Below, piece by piece: positions 55,659-64,000 of a stretch of DNA of 64,000 bases. Position 1 is the stretch's first letter. The number at the start of each line of letters is the position of its first letter. Where the stretch lies: NCBI RefSeq assembly GCF_001676025.1, contig NZ_LZFW01000057.1, forward strand, positions 1 to 64,000. The letters run 5' to 3'. The position numbers and the translations under genes are program-made. The notes under the pieces were generated by a model. The model was not told where the DNA came from. It made no database searches and saw only the letters and a list, made by a program, of their open reading frames with translations. This DNA comes from Vibrio sp. UCD-FRSSP16_30 (GTDB lineage Bacteria; Pseudomonadota; Gammaproteobacteria; Enterobacterales; Vibrionaceae).

Positions 55659-57656
55659 TTACACCTGATTCAGTGAGAAAGACAAAACATCCTGTTGTTG
55701 TTCATCATGTTTTAATAATTGCTTACGAACTTGCTGCTGTTGATTTTCAATCCGCTTTTGACAGCGACGAATACAGCTAAACAATAGCTTATTTTTCAAT
55801 ATATTGGGCAGTGGCATTAACACTATTATTCGCATCATCTTACCCCAATAAGGGGTGATAATCTCTTCTTCTAACGACAATACAAACTCGACACTGCCCC
55901 TATCTCCTTGCCGTGCACAACGCCCTTCTAATTGCCTGTCAACTCTAGAGGAATCATGCAGACCGGTGATAATGACATGTAAACCTCCTTCTTTTTCTAC
56001 CTCACTATCTAATTTTATATCAGTGCCACGCCCTGCCATACTAGTGGCAATGGTCACCGTTGATGGTAAACCGGCTTGTTTTACCACTTCCGCCTCGGCC
56101 TGATCTTGGCGAGCATTAAGCACTTGATGCTGCACCTCTACATCCTGCAAAAGCTGCGAAAGTACTTCGGAATCTTGCAGTGACTGAGTGCCAACTAAAA
56201 TGGGGCGCAGACTGTGCGAGTTTATCTCTTTAATGCGCCGAGCAATCTCATGCCACTTCTGTTGTTTAGTGAGCAAAATGTTACAACCGTATTGCTGCCG
56301 CTGACTTGATTTATGTGTTGGTACATCCACCACTGGCAATTCATATACACGCCAAAATTCACTTTTCACCTCATCTGCGGTGCCAGTCATACCCGATAAG
56401 TGGTGATAAAAACGGAAGAAGTTTTGAAAACTAATGCTCGCTAAAGTCACGCGAGGATCGCTCAACTCACAGCCCTCTTTAATTTCAATTAATTGGTGTA
56501 AGCCTTGCTCCCAAGTTCTATCTGGCATGCGCCTGCCTGTATGCTCATCAATGATGACTACTTTTTCTTCATCAACTAAATAGTGCTTGTCACGTAAAAA
56601 CAGATACTGCGCTGTTAACGCTTGTTTAACCAATTCTAATCGGCGAGTACGACCGTGCCATAAAGGACTCAGCCCTTTAGTTAACTGTTCAATTTCCTGC
56701 TCACCAATGGGTGTAAATTCAATCTGTTTGGATGGCTGCCGAATGATGAAATGTTGCTCTTGTTGCAAGGTTTGGCTGATATCAAACGCTTGTAAGTACA
56801 TACTTTGCTGCTCTAACTGAGGCGCGGCATCACCTGAAATCACCAGCGGTGTTGTAGCTTCGTCCATAAAGACCCCATCAGCTTCATCCACTACCGCAAA
56901 ATGAAGACCACGCAGCATTAGGCTATCGAGCATTTGACTGTTATCTGCTGGCAGACTTCTTAACGCATGCAGTTGTAGCGCATCGCAGCAGCGGTTAAGT
57001 TGAATACCATCTTTTAAATAATCGAAGGCCAGCTCATTGTTGGTACAGTAAACAATGTCCATCGCATACTGCGCCTTACGCTCCGCAACAGTTAACCCTT
57101 GAATAATAACGCCGACACCCAGCCCTAGTCGCTGATAAACCGGCGACATCAACTGTGCGTCACGCTCCGTTAAATAGTCATTAACCGTCACAACATGAGT
57201 TGGAATTCCGGCAAGAGCAGCGGCGGCCACCGGCAAGGTTGCAGTTAATGTTTTACCTTCTCCCGTTTGCATCTGGCCGATATTGCCATGCAAAATAGCT
57301 AAGCCACCCATAATTTGGCTATCAAAATGCCACATTCCTAGCTCTCTTCCTGCAACCTCACGAATCAGTGCGAAAGCTTCAACGGTTAATGAATGAGTCA
57401 GCCCATGTCGAAGAAGAGACTGCTTGAGCCTGATAGTCTGTTGATCCAACTGTGCCGAGGAGAGCGCACGATAAAAAGCATCTCTCTTTTTAATGCGCCA
57501 TAGCAAGGGCTTATAAATCCAAATAGAGGCTCGCAATGGTCGAGCGCAGTAAGCGGTTAACGTACGCCACCAGCGCTGCATTCGTTTTTCAGTTTCGATC
57601 ACTTTTTGCGGGCGTTCCAATACCGAACTGGGTCTTCTCTGCGGGCGCTTATACAT
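55659..57656 (-). CDS. SecA-like ATPase, shortened accessory form
   Basis: A 665-residue relative of the preprotein translocase motor SecA. It has nucleotide-binding domains with QTGEGKT (Walker A, about 130), VVDEADGVFMDEATTP (Walker B), GMTGTADE, TSMAGRGTDIKL and GRCARQGDRGS, and a preprotein-crosslinking region. Canonical SecA is about 900 residues. This one lacks the zinc-binding C-terminal tail and much of the helical wing/scaffold, and has a basic N-terminal extension (about 1-60) with Trp/Arg-rich sequence. ATG 57656 has GAGG 7 nt upstream inside the M50 gene, which it overlaps by 8 bp. Probably an accessory motor devoted to the neighbouring giant protein. Confidence 0.85.
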   Translation of the reverse strand: MYKRPQRRPSSVLERPQKVIETEKRMQRWWRTLTAYCARPLRASIWIYKPLLWRIKKRDAFYRALSSAQLDQQTIRLKQSLLRHGLTHSLTVEAFALIREVAGRELGMWHFDSQIMGGLAILHGNIGQMQTGEGKTLTATLPVAAAALAGIPTHVVTVNDYLTERDAQLMSPVYQRLGLGVGVIIQGLTVAERKAQYAMDIVYCTNNELAFDYLKDGIQLNRCCDALQLHALRSLPADNSQMLDSLMLRGLHFAVVDEADGVFMDEATTPLVISGDAAPQLEQQSMYLQAFDISQTLQQEQHFIIRQPSKQIEFTPIGEQEIEQLTKGLSPLWHGRTRRLELVKQALTAQYLFLRDKHYLVDEEKVVIIDEHTGRRMPDRTWEQGLHQLIEIKEGCELSDPRVTLASISFQNFFRFYHHLSGMTGTADEVKSEFWRVYELPVVDVPTHKSSQRQQYGCNILLTKQQKWHEIARRIKEINSHSLRPILVGTQSLQDSEVLSQLLQDVEVQHQVLNARQDQAEAEVVKQAGLPSTVTIATSMAGRGTDIKLDSEVEKEGGLHVIITGLHDSSRVDRQLEGRCARQGDRGSVEFVLSLEEEIITPYWGKMMRIIVLMPLPNILKNKLLFSCIRRCQKRIENQQQQVRKQLLKHDEQQQDVLSFSLNQV

Positions 57657-59790
57657 CAAACTGCCTCAACAACAAACGTCTTATTGAGCGATACCAACGA
57701 TACGCAACCGGCTCAGGTTCATGCTCAAACAGCACATGCACTCGTTCATCAAAGCGTTTTATTGGCGCATTTGAGCTATCTAATTCCACTCTAAAATAGC
57801 TTTTATAACTTTTCATTTCCGCCGCGCGATTAGGGTCTAGAACAATAAGCCCACCACCATCGGTCGTTAAAACTGAACTTGGTAAATTGTGCGTAGAGGA
57901 AGGCATTTGCCTGATAACAGCACTTGAGTATTGCTGTTTAGGTTGAGAGGCTAATTTAATTGAGACCGCACGAGTCTGATATCTGACCTTATCGATATCA
58001 TCTTCTGAAATCATGGCAGCAAGAGGCAAACGATCAAAATTTACTACAAATCCAAGTACTTCACCTCGATTGTAATATCGACCGACCTCAAGCTCTCTTT
58101 GTGCAAAAACAAAACGGCCTTCTGCTGGACTCACAATCTCTAAATTGCTCATCTGGCGAGTCACATGTTGATACTCCTGCACCAGATACTTCAACTCTTG
58201 CAGTAAAATATCCGATTCTGTGCGGTTATTAACGCTTGCCTCATACCTAAATTTAGCTTCATTAACTTGCGCTTTGAGTACTGATTCTCTGGCAATTAAC
58301 GCCGGGGAATGCAGCTGTATCAGCACATCTTGCTGATTAACATTACGACCGCCACTGACTAATACCTTATCCACAAAACCGCTACTTTTTGCTCGAATAT
58401 ACGAATCTTGAGGGACATAAATCACCCCTTGAGCATAGGTTTGATAAGGCACAGGAAAATAGAACAACAGCAAGGCAATACCGGTTATCACGATGCCACC
58501 GCCTAAATAAATTTTAACGCTTTTTCTTCGCATAAGGGGATCTTGTCTTGGTTTTACAATGACTTTAAGGATAGGAATGATCAAACTGCTCATCACTGAC
58601 CAAATCGCCAGTAAAATGCCAATAATGAAGTACTTACTGGCCACAAACAGAGAAATTGCCACCATCACAAACAATCGATAGATGTAGGAAGCCACGGCGT
58701 ACAATGCCAGCCAAAATGACTCTGATTTGCTGTAGGCATTGGTGCGCACCGCGCCAATACGAAATAAATAACGTTTAACTAAGTACCCTACCTGCGCATT
58801 GCCTCTTGCCGCCAGATTGGGAATTTCAAGAAAATCAGCAAGCACATAATAAGCATCAAATCTAAGTAATGGATTGCCATTAAACAGCAGCGTTGAGATA
58901 CCACCAATTAACATCACATTGTAGGCCAGTGCGCGAATGATGCCGGGCTCAACTAGTACCCAAATCGTCATGGCCAGCGCCGCAATAAAAAGCTCGGCAA
59001 GTACCCCTACTGCGCCCACAATCATTCTTTGATGCTTATTACTAAAAGAAGAAGCCGAAGATGCATCCACATAAGGTACCGGAATGAAAATCAGCAGCAT
59101 CACTCCCATCTCATGCACTTCACCACCCCAGCGTTTCACCGCCCAGCCATGGCCTAATTCATGGGCTAGTTTGATCACCGGATACACGAGTGCCATAAGA
59201 AGTAAATTCTCAAGACCTAACACTTGGTCACTTAAGTTATTAGTCAGCTCGGTCCAATGCAAAGTCGCTAACACTACCCCGAGTATCACCATAACTAGCC
59301 AGCACAAAGCGCCTAGTTTTGAAAATAAACATCGCGCAATCCAAGAGGTTGCCGCGAGAAAGCGTTCAGGATCAAGCAAGGGAATACGAACACTTAATGG
59401 GGATTTAAGTTGCTGTAGCAGTTTCTTTTTTTGTTCACTTTGATGGCGCTGATGCAGATGTTTGATACTAGGTAACACATTGGTTTGCACCACATTGGCT
59501 TTGTTAAGTTGGCCGACTAAGTTGATGACTTCGTCTTGGGTGGGCAGATCTTCTTTTAATTTTTCGCAGGCAATATCCCAGATTTGTTGCAAAGTGCGTT
59601 CACCATTCATTAAACCTATCAGTTGATAAGCTTGCGGCGTAAAACGCTGAAATTGCCCTGTAACGTGGTCTTGCAGTACATACCACACCTTGCCTCGATA
59701 GACATGACGATGAATATCCGCATGCTTGCGAATGCGTACTTTTAAGTTTGAAACCTTATACCAAGCTGGGCTAAAAAGAGTCTGTGACAT
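57649..59790 (-). CDS. PqqD-like / M50 site-2 protease / HlyD fusion protein
   Basis: A 713-residue inner-membrane protein. Residues about 15-105 resemble a PqqD-like winged fold (WYVLQDHVTGQFQRFTPQAY, then LIGLMNGERTLQQIW). Membrane zinc protease core: HELGH at 210-214 and the second ligand motif NGNPLLRFDAYY at 304-315, with several helices between 155 and 445. The C-terminal third (about 450-713) is HlyD-like, with lipoyl motif AKSSGFVDKVLVSGGRNV and a helical hairpin. In RiPP exporters similar M50-lipoyl fusions act in leader handling or export. Ends inside secA-like gene; starts 6 bp after the GAF-HlyD gene. Confidence 0.85.
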   Translation of the reverse strand: MSQTLFSPAWYKVSNLKVRIRKHADIHRHVYRGKVWYVLQDHVTGQFQRFTPQAYQLIGLMNGERTLQQIWDIACEKLKEDLPTQDEVINLVGQLNKANVVQTNVLPSIKHLHQRHQSEQKKKLLQQLKSPLSVRIPLLDPERFLAATSWIARCLFSKLGALCWLVMVILGVVLATLHWTELTNNLSDQVLGLENLLLMALVYPVIKLAHELGHGWAVKRWGGEVHEMGVMLLIFIPVPYVDASSASSFSNKHQRMIVGAVGVLAELFIAALAMTIWVLVEPGIIRALAYNVMLIGGISTLLFNGNPLLRFDAYYVLADFLEIPNLAARGNAQVGYLVKRYLFRIGAVRTNAYSKSESFWLALYAVASYIYRLFVMVAISLFVASKYFIIGILLAIWSVMSSLIIPILKVIVKPRQDPLMRRKSVKIYLGGGIVITGIALLLFYFPVPYQTYAQGVIYVPQDSYIRAKSSGFVDKVLVSGGRNVNQQDVLIQLHSPALIARESVLKAQVNEAKFRYEASVNNRTESDILLQELKYLVQEYQHVTRQMSNLEIVSPAEGRFVFAQRELEVGRYYNRGEVLGFVVNFDRLPLAAMISEDDIDKVRYQTRAVSIKLASQPKQQYSSAVIRQMPSSTHNLPSSVLTTDGGGLIVLDPNRAAEMKSYKSYFRVELDSSNAPIKRFDERVHVLFEHEPEPVAYRWYRSIRRLLLRQFDV

Positions 59791-59796
59791 GATTGA

Positions 59797-61677
59797 CTAA
59801 CCCCACCAAGACCACGCTTGTAATCTCATCCACTCCAGCATATCTCGAGTCCAAATATCAAATAACAAACGTTCATCTATCGCGACTTTGCCGATCCCTT
59901 CCATTCCGGGCTGAAGTTGTTTTGAAAGATCATTCAAAGTGGCCTCAACGATGAAGTAACTTGCGCCATCAATGGCTTCTGTAACCGGCGTCAATTTACT
60001 GACTTCAAACTCAAATCCTTGCTCAGGAAGCGCCGCCAAATAAAGCCGGCCAGATTGACCTAATTGAAGATCCGCTATGCGGCTTTCTGGCACTTGCAGT
60101 TTCACTCGGTGACTATTGATGGGTGCAACTTCCAGTAAAAGATCACCTTTATTCACCGCACTGCCCAAACGCTGACTCAAGTCGCCACTGACGACAAGGC
60201 CATCGTAGGGTGATAATAAACGGCCGCGATCAAGCTGGCTTTCAACTAAGGCAAGCTGAGCTTGTACCTGACTTTCTTGAGCACTCAAAATGTTAATCTT
60301 GGCGCGATCACGAATTGATAATGCCTCCAAGCGCTGACGAACTAATTTACTCTCTTCACTGAGCCACTTTAAACGCTCTAAACGTAAGTCGCGATCGTCC
60401 ATCTGGATTAACGGTTCACCCTGGATGACCTGATCGCCGGCGCGAGCCATAGCTTGATAAATATAGCCGTCATAGGGGGCAACAATGGCTCTTTGTACTG
60501 CGCTCTCAATCTGCGCATTAGCGGATAATTTGTATTCACTGGTGGTAGTGGCAAGTAAGTAACCCACGATGGCAATACCAATGACAAACAACTTACGCCC
60601 TAGAAATTTAGGGCCGAATAGCCTGCCCAATTGCTTATTGGTTGCATCGTAGACTTTTCGATACACTGGGCGATCATTAATCTGTTTATCTTCGAGTGTT
60701 GGCAGAATCAAACTGATAATACTTTGGCACAGCTCTGATTCCTCTACGCTCCATATTTGCTCAGATTTTCCCTCTACCACTAACGCGCCATAGATTTCGC
60801 CACGTAAATAAAGAGGAATTGACATAATGCCAATCTCGCCTTGAGCTGCCGATAATGTTTGATGAGCTTGAATAATGAGCGGTTCATCGGTGTCGGTGTT
60901 GGGATAACGAATGATTTCGCCCTGATCGACACATTCATCCATCACCCTTTCAATTTGACGAACATGATTCATCTTCTGCCCAAACTGAGCACTGTGAGAA
61001 AGGTGTTTAAGGTGACAACGGCTTCTTTTGTAATGACCAATACTCACTCGATCACAATTGAGTAGCACCGCAAGCTCAGTCACCGCGCAAGTCGCCGAAG
61101 CGCCGTAACTCGATTCCGACAATACCCTTGCCAGAATATCGACTCGGGTTGAATAAGACTGTTGTTGCCGCTTTGCTTTGCGCGCCCGCAGTTGATGCTC
61201 TGCCACCTCAATCCCTGCCGCGCTCCATTGCAAAAGAGTTAAGCTCTGGGTGAGCTCTGCTTGAGAATGAACCTGCACTGCAAAGCAGGCAAAAGCTATA
61301 AGCTGTTTTTGCTCATCAAGTATTGGGTACAGCAAGCCAAAAGTTTCACTATTCGGGTCTTGTTGCTCAACTTGTGCGGTTTGTGTGGATGAGGATGCTG
61401 ATGCTGATGCTGACGAAAAAGTAAAACGCATCACTTGTGGCTGCATTGCTTGCTGATTGCTATCAAGTAACTCGGTTAAATGGCTAAAGGTCGGATGCTG
61501 AGGTTGAAAGCTAGCAACAGGAACCAATTCATCTTTGATTGGAAGGTAGATTACCGCGGACTGCAATCCGGCAATAATCGATTTATGTTTGGCAAGCCAA
61601 TCATAATAGTAATCGTTTTGCGGCGCGCAAGACTCATCGGTCTCTTGAACCGGCGTAGCTTCGACCTGTTGAGTCAT
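59797..61677 (-). CDS. GAF-domain HlyD-type adaptor protein
   Basis: A 626-residue inner-membrane adaptor. The N-terminal cytoplasmic half has a degenerate sensor region (1-165, with a Ser/Ala tract at 88-98) and a GAF-like domain (about 178-330; LAVLLNCDRVSIGHYKR and MSIPLYLRGEIYGALVVEG). One transmembrane helix at 361-378 is followed by an HlyD periplasmic part: lipoyl halves IVAPYDGYIYQAMARAGDQV and LLSPYDGLVVSGDLSQRLG flanking a coiled hairpin, then a barrel domain. AAGGAC precedes the ATG. A cytoplasmic GAF fused to an export adaptor suggests ligand-gated secretion. Confidence 0.82.
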   Translation of the reverse strand: MTQQVEATPVQETDESCAPQNDYYYDWLAKHKSIIAGLQSAVIYLPIKDELVPVASFQPQHPTFSHLTELLDSNQQAMQPQVMRFTFSSASASASSSTQTAQVEQQDPNSETFGLLYPILDEQKQLIAFACFAVQVHSQAELTQSLTLLQWSAAGIEVAEHQLRARKAKRQQQSYSTRVDILARVLSESSYGASATCAVTELAVLLNCDRVSIGHYKRSRCHLKHLSHSAQFGQKMNHVRQIERVMDECVDQGEIIRYPNTDTDEPLIIQAHQTLSAAQGEIGIMSIPLYLRGEIYGALVVEGKSEQIWSVEESELCQSIISLILPTLEDKQINDRPVYRKVYDATNKQLGRLFGPKFLGRKLFVIGIAIVGYLLATTTSEYKLSANAQIESAVQRAIVAPYDGYIYQAMARAGDQVIQGEPLIQMDDRDLRLERLKWLSEESKLVRQRLEALSIRDRAKINILSAQESQVQAQLALVESQLDRGRLLSPYDGLVVSGDLSQRLGSAVNKGDLLLEVAPINSHRVKLQVPESRIADLQLGQSGRLYLAALPEQGFEFEVSKLTPVTEAIDGASYFIVEATLNDLSKQLQPGMEGIGKVAIDERLLFDIWTRDMLEWMRLQAWSWWG

Positions 61678-61897
61678 AAAAAGTCCTTATCAGCACACTA
61701 CGTTGACCAATCCTATGGTCTATGCCTTTGCTCTAACTGCAATCAATACTACGCACCAATAGATACGCAAACTATTGATAAATTTAGTCTTGTTTATTTG
61801 AAGTGTCTAGGTAATACGAAAAAATACTGTGCCAATGACTGCGCACAGTATTTTTGCTTGTGGTTACCCTTTATACCGTCCTTTTTGGTAAACCTTT
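61678..61897. other. Spacer between the giant gene and the GAF-HlyD gene
   Basis: 220 bp. It contains the terminator at 61820-61856 and a CAATAG-N9-CTATTG dyad at 61758-61778 that could be an operator for the export genes, which therefore likely have their own promoter. Confidence 0.45.
61820..61856. terminator. Terminator of the giant repeat-protein gene
   Basis: AAAATACTGTGC / GCACAGTATTTT-type stem with T run on both strands, about 40 bp after the stop codon. Confidence 0.85.
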
Positions 61898-64000
61898 TTA
61901 CTTCTTAAGTGCAGACTTTTTAAGTACTGCATTTTTTGAGTAATTAGATGCAGGATGTTTCGGTGTATTTTTCGCAACAATCCAACCTGACGCCCCCACT
62001 AGACTTGCTACTGTAACCTCTAGGTCGATATTGTCATCACTGGCAAGCAACGCTTCATTAGTTGATAGATCATTACTGAGTGACTCTTTAGCAACATCTA
62101 TATCTAGCGCTTGCCACTGCTGCGACGCTTGCTTCATTGCTTGATGGATATCAATCACCTTATCTAAACCGCGATCATTAACCTGCGCCGTTTCTTTTAC
62201 TGCAGCTTGCTGTTTAACTGGTGCTGTTTTCGCATCGTTAGGTTGCGCTTTTTGCGGTGCATTTGGTGTAGGATTAGTCGCTGAACCGCTTGAGCCTGTT
62301 GGTAGCAACATTGCTTGTAACTGATGCACCCCCAACTGTCCCATACCTAATTGGCTCGCGCCAAATGACGACGCACCTAGTTGATTAAACGCCAGTTGAG
62401 CTTCTTGAGTAAATTCAGTCTCAGATTGCGCATCATCCGTTGCACGGTCATTAGCCACTTCTCTATAAGCTGAATCTTGATAAAGCTCATTGGCATAACC
62501 GCTAAATAGACCCGTTTGCAGGCGTCTAATTAAATCAAGTTCACCTTTCGCAAGAGACACTATCGATTCTGCTTGAGTCTCACCATCAACTTCAGCAAAG
62601 GTAAATCGACCATACTCGCCCACTAACACATCATCACTAAAGTTGGCATAGAAGAAGTCACTACCATAGTGCCCTTGCAGGTAATCTAGGCCCTCACCAC
62701 CAATTAAGGTATCTTGACCACCGACAAACAAATCAATAGCTTCAAACACTATGGTGTCGTCATCGGTTCGACTGACTCGAGAGCCATCACCACCAAGCAA
62801 GTCATCGCCTGCGCCGCCATTAATCTCATCTGCGCCATAGCCGCCAAAGATAATATCGCGATCAACGCCGCCCACCAGTAAATCATCACCACCAATATCA
62901 GTATTGCCGGTTGCTACGGTTATGTATCGGCCTTCACTGTCATTGCTGATAAAGCCATCATCACCAATGATAATGGTTTCGCCAGAGGCATTATAAACTT
63001 CATCATTACCAACACCTGCAATGGCATGATCTTGACCGCCACCTAAACGAATAAGATCATCACCACCGGTTTCATTGGTCGTATCGGTACTTGCAATTAG
63101 GCGACGAACGCCATCCACATAATCCACTTCACCGTTGTCACCAACTACAATGTCATTGTCATCACCTGTGGTAATTTGGTCGCTATCGTAACCACCAAAG
63201 ACTAAGTTGATGCCGTTACCCGCATTGATAATATCTGAGCCGCCGTGTTCAATGGCCGTCGTTTTCGCTTGAATTAATATGCCTTGATTATCGAAGATAA
63301 ATTGTCCGTTATCTCCTATGATGCCATCTACGCCATTCGCAGTATTAATCACATCAGAGCCATGACCTGCAATAACCAGATTATCCCCTTCACCAAGAGA
63401 AACAGTGTCATCACCACCTAGCTCTTGTTCAGTACTGCGAGCAAGCGTTAAAATACCTGTAGAGTTAAAGATAAATACGCCATTATCAGCAAGCACCTGA
63501 GTGTTGCCTGAATCGGACATCACACTGTCATTGCCAAGACCGGCAATCACTCTATCATTGCCAGAGCCAAGATTAATGGTGTCTGAACCTGTCGTACTTG
63601 CATCCCTATCAAGGCTTTGCATCACGCGAATGACACCATTGACGACATCAAGCTGACCGTTATCACCAATGACCACATCTGCGCCACTGCCGGTGGTCAC
63701 TTCATCATCACCAATGCCAGCAATCACAAGATTGTTACCATTACCTGCATTGATAACATCATCGCCACCAAGGCTTAACTGAGTTGATCTCGCTTGTAGT
63801 AATACGCCCGCATTATCAAAGTTTAATTGGCCATTATCACCGACTAACGTATCAGCGCCGTTAGACGTCAATATCGTGTCTGCGCCAAAACCGCCGATGA
63901 CAAGATTATCGCCAAGGCCGGCAATCACTTCATCATCACCACCTAGGTTAGGCTGTGTGCTTAGAGCTTGGGTCAAAATGCCCTGTGCGTTGTAAGTGAG
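61898..64000 (-). CDS. Giant RTX-like repeat protein, C-terminal part (cut by window end)
   Basis: The frame is open to base 64000 on the minus strand, so the N-terminus lies outside the window. The visible 700 residues start with at least seven units of about 52-58 residues. Each has LGGDD.I..G.G.NLVI.G.G.D.I..G.G.D..IGDNG, a variant of the Asp/Gly-rich calcium-binding RTX nonapeptide. Toward the end come canonical units (GGYGADEINGGAGDDLLGGDG). The C-terminal 200 residues are not repetitive: a Gln/Ala/Gly-rich stretch (QLGASSFGASQLGMGQLG), Pro/Ala/Lys linker, acidic helix and a Lys-rich end. Likely a very large secreted adhesin or surface protein served by the adjacent export genes. An N-terminal LEPR-XLL-type domain would be expected but is not visible. 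Confidence 0.85.
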   Translation of the reverse strand, partial: LTYNAQGILTQALSTQPNLGGDDEVIAGLGDNLVIGGFGADTILTSNGADTLVGDNGQLNFDNAGVLLQARSTQLSLGGDDVINAGNGNNLVIAGIGDDEVTTGSGADVVIGDNGQLDVVNGVIRVMQSLDRDASTTGSDTINLGSGNDRVIAGLGNDSVMSDSGNTQVLADNGVFIFNSTGILTLARSTEQELGGDDTVSLGEGDNLVIAGHGSDVINTANGVDGIIGDNGQFIFDNQGILIQAKTTAIEHGGSDIINAGNGINLVFGGYDSDQITTGDDNDIVVGDNGEVDYVDGVRRLIASTDTTNETGGDDLIRLGGGQDHAIAGVGNDEVYNASGETIIIGDDGFISNDSEGRYITVATGNTDIGGDDLLVGGVDRDIIFGGYGADEINGGAGDDLLGGDGSRVSRTDDDTIVFEAIDLFVGGQDTLIGGEGLDYLQGHYGSDFFYANFSDDVLVGEYGRFTFAEVDGETQAESIVSLAKGELDLIRRLQTGLFSGYANELYQDSAYREVANDRATDDAQSETEFTQEAQLAFNQLGASSFGASQLGMGQLGVHQLQAMLLPTGSSGSATNPTPNAPQKAQPNDAKTAPVKQQAAVKETAQVNDRGLDKVIDIHQAMKQASQQWQALDIDVAKESLSNDLSTNEALLASDDNIDLEVTVASLVGASGWIVAKNTPKHPASNYSKNAVLKKSALKK
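62640..64000 (-). repeat. Tandem repeats of the giant RTX-like protein
   Basis: Tandem coding repeats of about 160-175 bp; every unit contains a GDNG or closely related turn (VGDNG, IGDNG, LADNG, IGDDG) and ends in a strand such as GVLLQARST. The array extends beyond the window. The units have diverged in DNA sequence, so the array is old or under selection. Confidence 0.85.

Noticed and set aside
55659..57656. Housekeeping SecA
   Set aside because: Too short, lacks the C-terminal zinc tail, and sits in a secretion-accessory operon rather than next to the usual secM/mutT region.
62640..64000. CRISPR-like regular repeats
   Set aside because: The periodicity lies inside one open reading frame with protein-level (not nucleotide-level) conservation; these are RTX-like coding repeats.

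Overview
The window is a chromosomal segment of a marine gammaproteobacterium, almost certainly a member of the Vibrionaceae. The evidence is the conserved block rne / rluC-maf / yceD-rpmF-plsX-fabHDG-acpP-fabF-pabC-mltG-tmk-holB-tatD / ptsG (the same order as in enterobacteria and vibrios), a PL7 alginate lyase, Mlc, metG-mrp-udk neighbours and typical Vibrio protein sequences. No rRNA, CRISPR or prophage was seen; there is one tRNA-Arg(CCT).

Left part (1-11 kb) is accessory-like. It holds the right end of an IS21-family element, two orphan Flp pilins, a LeuO-like LysR regulator, a lipoprotein with FG-YGGKYS repeats, a possible decayed IS end, a secreted alginate lyase, tRNA-Arg, a MarC-family membrane protein, an Old Yellow Enzyme and a DcuC transporter / M20 peptidase pair.

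The middle (11-48 kb) is mostly housekeeping. cobO is flanked by about 150-bp direct repeats carrying a palindrome. It is followed by asmA, udk, mrp, metG, mlc, a patatin with YnhF, an NSS transporter with its tiny MetS-type subunit, ptsG (a known Mlc target in enterobacteria, here with a palindrome cluster upstream), the long fatty acid/phospholipid/DNA replication operon, RNase E with its long leader, a SulP transporter, a MATE pump and ArgO.

Two parts deserve attention. (1) At 47.5-49.4 kb an uncharacterised gene pair, a NifU-like Fe-S scaffold protein plus a GGGtGRT protein, is preceded on the same strand by what reads as a fluoride (crcB-motif) riboswitch aptamer, with all its pairings and conserved loops visible. 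(2) At 54.9-64.0 kb a tight five-gene locus encodes the C-terminal part of a very large RTX-like repeat protein (running off the window), a GAF-TM-HlyD adaptor, a PqqD-like/M50 protease/HlyD fusion, a shortened SecA-like ATPase and a small periplasmic adaptor. This combination of parts is unlike a canonical type I, II or Sec system. It looks like a dedicated, little-described export or processing machine for the giant protein.

All calls are from reading the sequence and remembered family motifs; no database search was run. Starts were moved from the longest reading frame where a Shine-Dalgarno sequence or family length supported it.
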